Positions 38,301 through 49,401 of a stretch of DNA of 64,000 nucleotides are shown piece after piece. Under the pieces are notes generated by a model, which saw nothing but the letters and a program-made list of their open reading frames with translations, did no database searches and was not told where the DNA came from. The translations under genes were made by a program, and so were the position numbers. This DNA is from Steinernema hermaphroditum (Eukaryota > Nematoda > Chromadorea > Rhabditida > Steinernematidae), in contig CM059625.1 of the NCBI GenBank assembly GCA_030435675.1, positions 5,270,001 to 5,334,000 on the forward strand. The letters run 5' to 3'. Each line of letters begins with the position of its first letter. Positions within the stretch are counted from its first letter, which is position 1.

Positions 38301-38607
38301 CATATGGTCCGAGTGACCGCGCTCGCCGTTTGTGGAAGCGCGTTCTTATTTTAGAACCGTTCCGGCCGTTCACAACAAATTCACAATGGGTGCTTTGAGT
38401 GTATGCGTTCTGTTCATCGGTGCTGATTGTTGGGAATCTTATTGAATATTCGAGGAAAGACCGAATTATTCTGTTCCATTAAACAATTTGGCTGTTGCGT
38501 CTCTCAAATATGTGGAGGGTCTAACTGTATTTCGAATGCTTTTTCCTTTTTATTCCTTCCAATTAAAAAGAAACGGCAGCGCCTTTAACAAAACGGCGAT
38601 TGCTCTC
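35338..38607. other. No gene seen
   Basis: Intergenic space between the patched-related gene and SAMHD1. A GC-rich patch at about 37760-38150 has open frames on both strands but no domain or splice signals, as often seen for promoter-like DNA. The stretch GGCGGCATAGAAAT near 36568 resembles the ends of the TA-flanked elements but has no partner. Confidence 0.45.
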
Positions 38608-38712
38608 TTAAATTGGCGCGCAAGGGCGATCGCGGCAGGACTCAACCTTTCCGATCACCTTAAAATTGACGCGTAAGGGCGATCGTGGCAGGACCCCCAC
38701 CCTTTTTGATCG
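38608..38712. repeat. 52-bp tandem duplication
   Basis: Two consecutive copies, 38608-38659 and 38660-38712, share the core AAGGGCGATCG(C/T)GGCAGGAC and the flanks AAATTG(G/A)CGCG and CCGATC/TTGATC. They differ at about ten positions, so the duplication is not brand new. It lies about 530 bp upstream of the SAMHD1 gene. Confidence 0.75.
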
Positions 38713-39219
38713 GTTGTTGAATCGCAGATGGATTACCTGCCATAAGATCGGCAAATCTGCATGTATTTTCGTTTTTCTCCCCATCTAGGCCCATGTGGCA
38801 TCAAAATATGGCAGAATTCCTTTGCTTCTCCGTCGCAGTATTCTAGGAGGCTTTCGAGTTCTTCGTACAGCATCGCTTCTAGGGAAATTATGCGCGATGC
38901 CAAATAAGCGATGCCAAACGTGTTTATATGATTTATGAACACCTGCATTTACGTACTTTTCTCCATAAACATCCTGTCAGCGCGTTAAATGTCGCCACTT
39001 CCTTCATATGCTTTTTGTGCTCATTTATTCAGGAGGACAATCGGCAATTAATCAAAATGCGTGACGTAAAGTGTTGCGGCGATGCTGTTTTCGGAGATTA
39101 CGCGACGATATGATCAGCAGACGTAGACTAGCTTCAGTTTCCACTAAAGTTGCTTATAACATCGCTGCCGCCTGTTTGCGTGTTCTTCTTATCAAATTCC
39201 GACGCGCTATTTACCTCTG

Positions 39220-39229
39220 TCCTTTTCAG
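39220..39229 (+). promoter_or_regulatory. Probable trans-splice acceptor of SAMHD1
   Basis: TCCTTTTCAG ends 15 bases before the SAMHD1 ATG, after a pyrimidine-rich stretch. No upstream coding exon is seen. Confidence 0.5.
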
Positions 39230-39244
39230 ATCCACAGTGAAAAA

Positions 39245-41402
39245 ATGGTGCGCAGCAAGCACAAGACTGTGAAGAGTGGCTTTGTCGAGAAGAAGAAGGA
39301 GCCGGTTGTTGTCACGGCGCCGAAAGCTGCTTCCAAGAAGAAGTTCTTGCCTTTCCCGTCGGACTCCGTAAGCGATAACCTAACAGGAAACTCTGTGACG
39401 TACCCTTTTAGTTCCGTCACATCAACGACAACGTCCACAGTCAACTCTACTTGTACCATCCTGTCGACAAGATCGTCGATACCACCGAATTCCAGCGACT
39501 TCGTCGCCTGAAGCAGACTGGTCTGACTCATCTCGTCTACCCAAACACCGAGCATTCCCGATTCACTCATTCACTAGGGTAATTATTGAATAAGTTTTGA
39601 AATCAAACAAGGAGACGTGATGTTTTAGAGTGTATTGCCTGGCTCTGGAGTTCATTCGAAAGTTAGCTGAGAACCAGCCGGATCTGAAGATCACCTCTCG
39701 CGACATACTGTGTGTCGCCATCGCTGGGTTGTGCCATGATCTCGGTATATTGTAATCTTATCTGCGCCATTTGATCATGATGTTTAGGACATGGCCCCTT
39801 CAGCCACACCTATGAAACGCTTCTTCCTCCGGGCACTACGTGGAAACATGAGTATGGTTCAACTCAAATTCTTCGTCGAATCATGAACAAAGATCATGTC
39901 AAGGCTGCTTTCGAAAAGTACCTCAACTACGACGATGACATCGACTTCATCTGTGAGATGATCAATCCGCCGAAGGAATTCGTAAGCTAATGCTGTCGCA
40001 CTTAGGATGTTAAAATGTGCATTTTAGATCAAGGACGGCCAATGGGTTCTAGAGGGAAGACCCATCGAGAAGTCGTACTTGTACGGTTTCATTTCGAACG
40101 TTCATGATTCCTTCGATGTGGACAAGTACGATTACCTTCTCCGAGACTCGAAGTCGTCGGCTCCGATCTGTCTGTCGGCCTGCTCGATCACGCGCATCAG
40201 GGACAACATGCGTGTTGGCTTTGACGCTCGTCTCGGCTACCATCGTCTCATGTATGCTACGAAAGTCCGTGAGGAACTGATGAACGTGGCGCAAACAAGG
40301 ATGAAGCTTCACGACAGCTGCTATCAGCACCAGAAAGTGCGGGCTTGTGAGTACATGTAAGTTTTGGTCGCAGTGCTGACCACATCATTAATTGGTTCTA
40401 ATTTAGGCTGAAGAAAGCGCTTGATCTGATCAACCACACCACCAAGTTCTACGGCGATGACAATCGCTCCTACACTTTGAAAGATGCTCACAAGGATGTC
40501 GGCGCGTTTCTGCGCACTGACGACTCCGTCGTTAGCCTCATTCGCGGGATTCACCCGACCCATCCCGAAGGAGTGCAGGCGATGAAGATTCTGGAGGATA
40601 TTGAGTGCAGGAGAATCCCTCCTCTTGTGGGAGAGACTGACATCGCGCACGGCGCGTCGCTCGAGGACTTCCAGTCGTATGTGCTTGAAAATATTTCGCG
40701 TGTCGTGGACGATTCTGAACTTGAGGACTTCTTTGTTCTCGTAAGTAGTGTAGCATATCCAACAATTTCATGTCGTTTCCTTTAGGAGAAGTATCTTCAT
40801 TGCGGCATGGGCGAAACTCATCCGTTGTCGAAGATTTTGCAATACAACCATAAGACTTTGGCTGTCAGCGAACTTGAGCCGATCGAGAACGACATCAACT
40901 GGGTACAGCTTGTCGTTAGCCACAAAAATGCTAATATCTCTAATTTTAGCAGCGCATCTGGTTGAACGGTTCGCCCGGCGTCAAGAAGCTTATGGTCTAC
41001 GCCAGCTACAACGCTTCGGAAACTTTGAAGGAAGCCCTGTACAACGCGATCAAGGCTTATTCGGAAGAGCATCAGACGACCAGCCCGGCGAAGAGGACTC
41101 CTACGAAAGTCATCGTTGAGCAATCGACTTCCACCGCGTGTCGTAATCTGATGGACGAAGAGGGTGTAGATGGACCCAGTGCTCATCAAGAACAACAGCC
41201 TTCGTCTTCCCGCTCGCAGAGGAGCCGCCGAAACGCTCCCATCCCGAAGCGCTTCCAGGAGGACGGCGAACCGCAGCTCCAGACGACGCCGCTGACCACG
41301 CGAACTCGTGGCGTTCAGAAGACGTTCAGCAAGTCCCGCAGCGGTCGTCCTTTGCGTAACAAAGTTTCAGCTTCGTTGTCGGCCGAGTCTGAATCTCCGT
41401 GA
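39245..41402 (+). CDS. SAMHD1: SAMHD1-type HD-domain dNTP triphosphohydrolase (610 aa, 8 exons)
   Basis: Enzymes of this family hydrolyse dNTPs to nucleosides and triphosphate and control nucleotide pools. Exons: 39245-39367, 39412-39578, 39629-39744, 39788-39981, 40028-40356, 40407-40740, 40786-40902, 40950-41402. The HD metal site is complete: His94 in RFTHSLG, His133-Asp134 in [11 protein letters not shown], and Asp232 in [11 protein letters not shown]. Other family blocks are [29 protein letters not shown] and [10 protein letters not shown]. Unlike human SAMHD1 there is no SAM domain: only a 41-residue Lys-rich leader precedes the HD domain. The C-terminal about 130 residues are Ser/Arg/Thr/Pro-rich and probably disordered ([16 protein letters not shown]). 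Start chosen for the acceptor 15 bases upstream. A poly(A) signal follows at 41463. Confidence 0.95.
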
Positions 41403-41462
41403 ACATTCCCCAACCCTCAAGTATTGTTAAAAAGTGTTTTCCGTTGACTAACTAATCATGTA

Positions 41463-41468
41463 AATAAA
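41463..41468 (+). terminator. Poly(A) signal of SAMHD1
   Basis: AATAAA, 61 bases after the stop codon. Confidence 0.6.
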
Positions 41469-42113
41469 GGGGTGCAAAGTTGTTTTTCCATTGTAATGAT
41501 TGGGGGCAGATCAATATGGAATCCTCATTGTGCATTGTCTTCCATTACTCGAGGTTTGTCGCATTGAACTACGGAGTAACTTCGTGTCCCTCTCGGGAGC
41601 CAGTGCAAACTGTAGATCGGTGTGCGCCTTCCAATTTTTTTCTGGGTCTCATTATCGCATTCAACGCAAAACCGTAACACAGAAGGATTATCGGTCACTC
41701 AAACCTCACCTCTTCGCCACGCGCTCCAAACGACCTCCGCTGACCTTCCTCACGGCCGCTTTCACACTCGAAACTAACGCCGTCGGCGATGAGGTAATCG
41801 AGCTCCGACGACCACTCTTCAGCCGGCTGCGCGGCGGCTAAACCGAAGCGATCGCATGGCTGAATGTAGGTTAAGACAGGGGATGCGCGAGCGAGAGAGC
41901 GGATGAGCAGTGCGATGTTGACTCAAACGCCGAGTGTTTTGTTACCCGCCTTTTTGGGCGTTGAGTAATCGACAACAGATTTTTCACGATTATGTAGGTC
42001 AATAGGAAAAAACGCGCCCACTACCGGGATCGTTGCGTAACAGCGAATCGGGAGAGACGAGAGAGAAGGCGGTGTGGATTTCGACGATTCTCTCGGTGTT
42101 GCACTTTGCTAGG

Positions 42114-45100
42114 ATGGGTGTCTCGGTGCTGGGAGTGCTTCTGGCACTGATTAGTGTTTCTTCTACCGCTTACCTGGTACCCACAGACAATCGGCGTTTG
42201 TTCTTTATTCGCACTTTAGGAACTTCCCGTTGCTTTTTGCGAACATTACGTAGAATGCGAAGCTGTTTCTCGTCTAGAAGAGAGACTGTGCATCGGCAAC
42301 ACTCGACTAATGCCTTTTTGGCTTCCGCCCTTGAGCAGAAGTCCTTCGAAAACGAGATGCTATCAACTTTTGAAACCCGAATACGAAAAGGTAAGGCCCG
42401 ATACAGGTCATGCACTCATGACAATCAGCAATATCTATGTCATTCTATTTAAGGGTTCTTCACCCTTCTAAGAAGACAAGCCTTCATGGGTGCCAAAATG
42501 ACACGGTTCTTAACTTAATGACCGATTTTCTGCGGAGATAAGCTTTACCATATGAAAAAAAAAGGTTTATGAGAGGAAGAGGTCTTAAGTAGTCCTCATA
42601 AACGGCGTTTTACAGCTTAATAGTATTTTATGTTTGCCAAAACAACGATTTTTTTTAAAGATTTAGTGAGCTAGATAGCTAAAGTCTGTGCTTATCCGGA
42701 AGCAGATTAATGACTTAGCGGGCCACACCTAAACCGGCCTATTTAAGCTCGACCGTCTGGAACGTCAATTCGAAAGTCAACTTCTTGCTTGCATGATCGA
42801 ACAAGTGATGCCGCTCAGCGGTTCACAGCAAACCGCCTGTGACAAAGTGCTCCTGAAGAGAGCTCCCAAGTTCAGCTTTTCGAACAGATCACTTGATTAC
42901 ATCCCGACGAACTGCTTTCAAGGAAAGAAACGCATTGACAGACAATGCGGCAAACTTCGAACGTGCTGTTCGTCGTACCAGTCCTGCACTGAAGCTGTTG
43001 CCACTTCTCACCTGTCCAGTGCTATTACAAATTTGAAGAAGGCGATCAGAGAAATTGGAAAAAATTGCGATGTAAGTCGGTGATGCTTGCAATGAAACAC
43101 GACATTCAGTTGGGGCTGGATGTCCGCACTGGTCGGCGGCCCGTGTTCTCAAGCGACGAGGAAGGTGCCTACAGGCAGCCAACGGGAAATATCACTGTTA
43201 CCGTACACCATAATGGAAGCGTCGCTAGTGATCAGCTGCCTATTCAACGAGAAGGATATTTGCGTGTCAGGTTCCATCATGCCCCAAATGACACCAATGA
43301 TGCAAAAAGAAAAGACGAAAATCTTGGACAAGTAATGACTTCCGCATATTCTGGTCGGTAATAACCGAATTTCAGGTCAGCAATCCAGTTGCCCTCAAGA
43401 ACGAAACTTTCACGAAGGTCACATTCCCTAAGAAGCCGTCTTCGTCCGCCACGGTTTCGGAAGGTGGCAACAGCACCAAGCTGACGGAAAAGCAAGGCGC
43501 TTTGACGTTCGAATCGGCTATCCCACCTCGCACCCCTCCGAAACTCTTCGAAGCTACGACTTCACAACCTCCTGAGAAGAAGCAGCTCGTTGTTAAAACG
43601 GAGCCGGAAACCACACCTGGGAAGCCGATTATCGAAGGACCTGCTGGGCTTAAACAACTGGGTGGACACCTGAACAAACTGGTCTTGCAAAACGCAGGGC
43701 GACCTACTGTCAAAACGGAAAGCATCCACGATTCAGCCGAATCTCTCGAGAACTCCGGAAGCGCATCGTCAGAAGAGCCGACCACTGATATCGATAACTC
43801 TCTGGCCGAACTAGACAAAAGGGAAAAGGATCGTGCCACCCCTAGCATTTCAGAAGAGGTTCCCAGCGACCCAGTTACCTCTGGAGCTGTGTTGTTTGTC
43901 AGTGAACGAACTACTCAGGCTGTAAAGACAAGCGGAGGGGCAACCACTGCATCTCCTCCACACAAGCGCGCTAAGTACGCTAGAGGTTGCGCAAGAAGAC
44001 GTTTGGCCGGAGTGAAAACGGCCCAAAGTGCCGACAGCATCAACTCGATTCTTTCTGAAGCCGGAGACATTCCCGAAGAAGATGCGAACGAGCTGAAGGG
44101 ACTCTTCGAAACGTGGTACAAGTCAATTAAAGCCAAGCTCCAGGAAGCAAAGAAGAACTCAACGGCCCCCATTATCACTGATGCTTACGATCATGTACTG
44201 GAGAAGCTGGACAAAATGTCCGACAAATTCATCGGACAGATCAACGCCACATGTGAGAACCGACCTGACCTCTAATTTGCATGCTTAATGTCCTCTTTTA
44301 GCGTTCGATGAATCCGAGTACCCCGAAGACGATGCTAGCATTTCCAATACCATCTGCGATCCGATTGTCGACGAGACCGGAATCGAAAACAAGGAGAATG
44401 AGACGCTTCTTGTAACCTCGTCTGGCGAGGAGCCCGGCATGGGGCTTATGATTGAGAAGGCCGAGACGGAAACCGAAGTTACCAAATGGGACAACGACGA
44501 ATACAAAAAAGAGATCAAGCAGTTCAGGGAGATGAGTGCCAGGCACCGCAACACCATTTCCAAATTAGAGGTTCGTATTTCTGGGCCAATGTGATCTTTA
44601 AAGTTCAATTGATTATCGGTAACCTTCTTTGTTCGCATCTTCCAATCATCCATCATCCCATTAACAAGCACATCGTAATGTCACCATCCTAATTAACGAG
44701 TTTAGGACCGAACGCTCACAGAGTGCGACCACTTCCTGCGTTGCCGACATCAGGTAAGTGGGTCAGTTCGTTATCATAAAACGAAAACGGTTTTCGGTTA
44801 CAACAATGCTAGACAAGTGCTCCGCGCTTCAAGGTCACCAATCGCCGATTTTCCAAAGCACCGAATCGCTCCTGAACAACGACGAGGATCCGTGCAATGG
44901 CGAGAACTACGAGGACATCAATTTACTTTACGAGATGGTCATCGCTCGTAACAGTAAACTGCGAAAGTGTCTCCGAAAAGAAGAAATTGCCCTGGAAGGC
45001 GAAAAAGTGCGTTGTTGATGACCGTATTAATTAGGGGTGCATGAACGTTTTCAGGGCACAACATGCGCAACTCTTGTCAACTTGAAGGAAGACACCGATG

Positions 45101-45809
45101 ACATCGTAAAAGCATTCATGAACACCACTTACGACAGTCCGGTCGCCTGTTACGACACGGTTAACAGCATCCAGGAGCGATGTTTCAAATTAAGGGATTG
45201 TTGCCCTAATTTCGAAAGGTTCTTTCGGGATTGCGTGCGCAATGACGTCATCGTTGATCGTTTAGTTGTCGCGAATCTTCGCACGACTCCGAGAACGAGC
45301 GCAACATCTTAGAAAAAACGGCCGTCATCAACGCGAACAATCACCGTTGTGTACGGGAGCAGATGAGGGACACGCTTGCAAAAATGATGGTTGATGTGCT
45401 GCAGCCGGGAGCTAAGAAGATCACCTTAAAACAGAGACTGGAGGGCAAGCTGAAGCTGAAAAAGAGTGACGACATTGAGGTGAGTTGTTGGATAACTGAG
45501 TGCTGTCTCTGCAAATTACGCTTTGCTTTACGAGAAGTACGGTAAGCTTTGATAGTGGAAAAAAGCGTACGGGACAGGTCTGTGCAAGTCTCGAGTTTCG
45601 AGCCTTGAGGTTGAAAAGTCGTCTCGCACAGCCCTGGTACGGTCGTACGCAAAAAGAGGTGAACAGAAAATGTTTAATCATCCTATTAAATATGGACCCA
45701 ACCTTTTCCCTCCGCTCAAAATCACCCTTGTTGCTTTCAGGCAGAGGCAAGCGTCGATGTGGATCCAATTGTCGACATCGTAGACAAGTGGTATCCTTTG
45801 GACGAATAG
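42114..45809 (+). CDS. Large secreted protein with duplicated cysteine module (869 aa, 11 exons); function unknown
   Basis: Exons: 42114-42176, 42220-42390, 42748-43071, 43110-43331, 43376-44252, 44302-44570, 44706-44753, 44818-45006, 45055-45218, 45266-45479, 45741-45809. Exon 1 alone encodes a signal peptide (MGVSVLGVLLALISVSSTAY). Residues about 22-186 and 643-800 are two copies of one module: an opening C-x5-C (FCEHYVEC, ECDHFLRC), then a closing C-x10-C-x5-CC-x5-C (LRTCCSSYQSC, LRDCCPNFESC). Between them lie about 450 residues rich in Glu, Lys, Thr, Ser and Pro with N-glycosylation sites, probably disordered. The last exon ends VDKWYPLDE. I do not recognise the family; it is likely nematode-specific and extracellular. 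Exon 4 (38-nt upstream intron) and the exon 9/10 join (47-nt intron) are inferred from phase and from the module alignment. Confidence 0.75.
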
Positions 45810-45866
45810 AAAAACACTTCAGATTCCATCGACCTCGCAATTTTTGTGTTCGAATACGTGTACTGG

Positions 45867-45872
45867 TTTATT
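45867..45872 (-). terminator. Poly(A) signal of the beta-lactamase-like gene
   Basis: AATAAA on the minus strand, 43 bases past that gene's stop codon, inside the narrow gap to the convergent cysteine-module gene. Confidence 0.5.
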
Positions 45873-45907
45873 GGTTGTAATGGCTTAATAATTGATTATA
45901 TTACGAT

Positions 45908-45913
45908 AATAAA
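45908..45913 (+). terminator. Poly(A) signal of the cysteine-module gene
   Basis: AATAAA on the plus strand, 98 bases past its stop and directly abutting the stop codon of the convergent gene. Confidence 0.5.
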
Positions 45914-45914
45914 G

Positions 45915-47821
45915 TTAACTAATCGGGATTTTCTTCTCCCCGTTCGCCCTCATTTCCTCCAACGAACGGTAGACGGAGTTCTGCAGGCGCCGGAACGTGC
46001 GCACGTGCTCACCGACGCCGGCCTTCATTCCATTTGTGAGGTATGCAAATGAGATCCCGTTTCCGACATCGACCTTCACGTTTTGACCGCCGACCCCCAT
46101 GTGACCGAATATCCATTTGCCCTCAATTAGTCACTCGCATCCGGCTTTTCGGGGCAATCACTTACTTCGGGACTCTTCGAATTCATGAAACCGCAACTCT
46201 TGCTCAGCGTCTCTCCGATGGTATGGTCGAACTGCGTCACTTCGGGGTGCGTGATGCGATCGACGAGTTTTTGTGAAATGAACTCTGGTTGGCAGAACAC
46301 GTGCATCGCACGAGCGAGAGACCTCGCCGTTCCGACTCCGTTCACCGCCGGCATCTCGAGCATGGCAAGCTCGGGATTATTGAACATGGTGAAGTCCTGG
46401 AAAGGTTGTGTGTCAGATTTGGTAGAATAGGGAGTAAGCATTGTCAGCAAGCAACAGCACACACAAACGGAAACCAAGTTTAAAGTTCAACTGCACTCTG
46501 ATACCTGAAGTGACCGCTTTATGTATGCAAGTGCATGGATCACTTTGTATTTCTTTTCCTGCAATAATGTTATTTGTATATTAAGAAGCTAGAAAGAGGA
46601 CTCAGAATGGAAAGTTTACAGGGGGAAACCCTCGTCTTGTACTTTACGAATTGTTCTTTTATGAGACCCCACGAATGAGAATGATAATCCGGAAATGAAA
46701 CACTATGGTACTCGAGTTTAGCCGAATTATCTGCGAGCAAAAATGGTCTCTTATTGGTTGGAATCCGAAGATTTTTTGGAGCTTGTTCGAAAGATTCCCA
46801 CTTGATGGGGCATGATGTTATCCACGGCTATAGTGTTCAGCAGGCCTACCTTTCCAGCGCAGCGAAGATCTTTTCTGATCTTATAAAAATATCCACACGG
46901 ATTAAAATAGTAAAATCCGACAACTGGAAGTCTGAGATCAAAACAGGTTTCCCTGATCGAGTCGATAATCGAGAAGTTCTTCAGTCGTGTAACTCTGTAT
47001 ACATCTTCCTTCGCCAAACCAATGTGCAAATCGAGATCTTAAAGAAGCGGTTCTTGTCTCCATGTATGCCCCCTCTTAAATACCGTATTTCGATCCAAAC
47101 TCGTCGTAGAAGTACTGAGCGATCGTTCGCTTTCTGGCATCAACTCGCATCATAATCTGATCGAGAATCCATCCAAAGGTGATTGCTTGATAGGCAGAAC
47201 ATGCGCCTGGTGTGTGTACGGGTCTCATTGTCTCGATGAGTTTCGCCATTTTGGTCGGACTTGAGACGTGCTCAAGCTTCAGTTCATCCTCGAAATGAAC
47301 AAGACCGGCCTGGCGACAAAATTACGTTGAATCACCCGAAATAGCCTCCAATTGTAAGTACTCACCGTGTGCGTCAAGATCATTCCAATGGTGATAGTCT
47401 CCTTCCCATTACATCCAAACTCTGGCCACCATTTGGACACCAGATCATCATAGTCGGCTTCTCCTTCGTCAATCAGTTTCGCAAAGCACATTGCACAAAG
47501 AGCCTGAAACAAGCCCCTCATAATATCCCAAACACAAGGTTCTGTTACTTTGGTAGCCGAAAACAACGTGGACATCGTGTCATATCGCCAGAACCTCTGG
47601 CATGACGAATCGGCATAGCCTCCGTAGAGGTCAACAACGAGTTCGCCTTTGTAATAAACCGCAAATGCGGCGCCCTCGGTTTCCCAGTCGTCGGCGAAAT
47701 TCCGTCTAAAGGGTTCAATATTGTTTTTAACATCGTTATCATTGCCCAACCTGAACGCTCTTTCCACCGCTTTAAAGCGTGGATCGCAGATTCCCTCAAG
47801 ATTTATCGCTTTGCCACTCAT
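45915..47821 (-). CDS. Beta-lactamase-like serine hydrolase (S12 family), about 420-436 aa, 6 exons
   Basis: Exons: 47549-47821, 47366-47503, 47084-47309, 46850-47037, 46166-46396, 45915-46121. The family (LACT proteins in worms, esterase/carboxypeptidase-like) uses a Ser-x-x-Lys nucleophile. Here it is SATK at residues 88-91, at the end of exon 1. Around it are FAVYYKGELVVDLYGGYAD and TITIGMILTHT. The second motif Tyr is probably Tyr177 in CSAYQAITFGW (YQA where the family has YxN). The third motif is FGHMGVGGQ near the C-terminus, replacing KTG. NNPELAMLEMPAVNGVGTAR is also typical. The substrate is unknown, and animal members are not known antibiotic enzymes. Exon 4 may extend 48 nt to 46802; both donors keep frame. 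An acceptor (CTCTAG) 10 bases before the ATG supports the start. Confidence 0.88.
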
Positions 47822-49401
47822 CTTTCCACTCCTAGAGATCAAAAGGATTTCAAATCAAACGTCACAATGAGGATATAACCTATATATAAAACGTGAAAGA
47901 AACCGCATAGTATCACCAACGGATGTGACCTTGGTCACAACTCGCAAAGAAACAAATAGGTCATCTCGGATAACTTCAGCGTGATTCAACAAAAACAGCA
48001 CGTTCAACAACGCCACAGGTGACGGAGAAGCATAGTGGAAACGACACGCTTATCATTCATAAGTGTGCTCTTAGAGCGGCGACACCCTCGCGCGCTCGAT
48101 GAGAGCTGGACACATTCTTCGACAACGATCTGGAGCGTCATTGAGAAGACCTTGACCAGCGGAAAAACAACCGAAAGTCCCTCCCTGTCACTTGGATAAG
48201 CAATAAAACGAACTGGATTGTGCGCAGTAAAGGAAAAGCCGGAGACGTGACCAGAATGCCCCGGAGGCTGTTGTGGTCAACGACGTGCAGATCGTGTTAG
48301 TCATCGCGTTCGCAGAATCGGTCACTAAATTAACACGTTTGCTGAGGAAATTAACAACAATTCGGTGACACTGACACGTCTGTCGGATGCTTCCTTGTCA
48401 AGCATCCAATTTGGTCGTATCTTCGCGTTACACTCCACAAGGCTCGCCCACCTGAGATATGCAAATTTGGAGTGCATTGTCACTCAGGGATCAATCTAAA
48501 GGCTCGCAGACTTTCTCCAGATTTGTTTTTAAAGGAAATTTTTTTTTAAATTCTATGGCAAGCAAGCAACACACATAAATAGAATTATTGCTTAAAGACC
48601 CTTTCACATTAATCAGTAATCGAACAGATTACTTACACACCCTTAGAACCATGACCTTGAAAACTTGACTGGGAACAAACCCGTACATTAACACGACCTA
48701 TGATATCATTGGTTGGAAGATCGAGGTCTTGCAAGTTTAGTGATGATGCGAGAGTGATCGTTCATTAACCACGAAGATTCTTTGAAATTGCACTGATCAA
48801 CGAATACCTGCAGTTGACCTTCACAGCGAAACTAAATGATCTCACTGTTTGTGATATCTGAGTTTCGCTGACAAGTTTACGGTCCAGCAATGTGAGCTTT
48901 CTTCGCTGAATAGCACTTAACGTGCGCTTGGTCACATTCTTTGTTACCGGAATTGAAGGCACGAAAATATGACAAATGCTTTCCTTCCTATTCTATTCAG
49001 TCAAGAGGCATGCAAGGAATAAGAGACAAAACAATGCAGAAAAGAAATTGGGTGATTTATAAATAGCAGATGATAGCAGTTTTACGATAACTGCTCCTCC
49101 GTTGAACACATCTGTATGGTGATTTTGTTGTCATGTTATTTCAGAATTGCTTATCGTTTTTTTTGTTTGTTGGTACGTTAGCATGCTGGCTATTTGCACT
49201 GTAGCTCTGCACTGAACGTGTCTCGGATGTCTCCACAGTCAATATCTAGACGCCTTTACTTACTTTTTTTAAACAAATATTTCCCGTCCATAAATAAACA
49301 TGACAACACGAGCATCATTAACTCCTATACATAGCACGATCATAAAAAACACGTATATCCAAAGAAAGCAACTTAACGTAACACGCATACAATAGAATTA
49401 A
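47822..49401. other. No gene seen
   Basis: Interval between two minus-strand genes with only short ORFs. It probably holds the promoter of the beta-lactamase-like gene and the 3' end of the BRD8-type gene. Confidence 0.45.
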
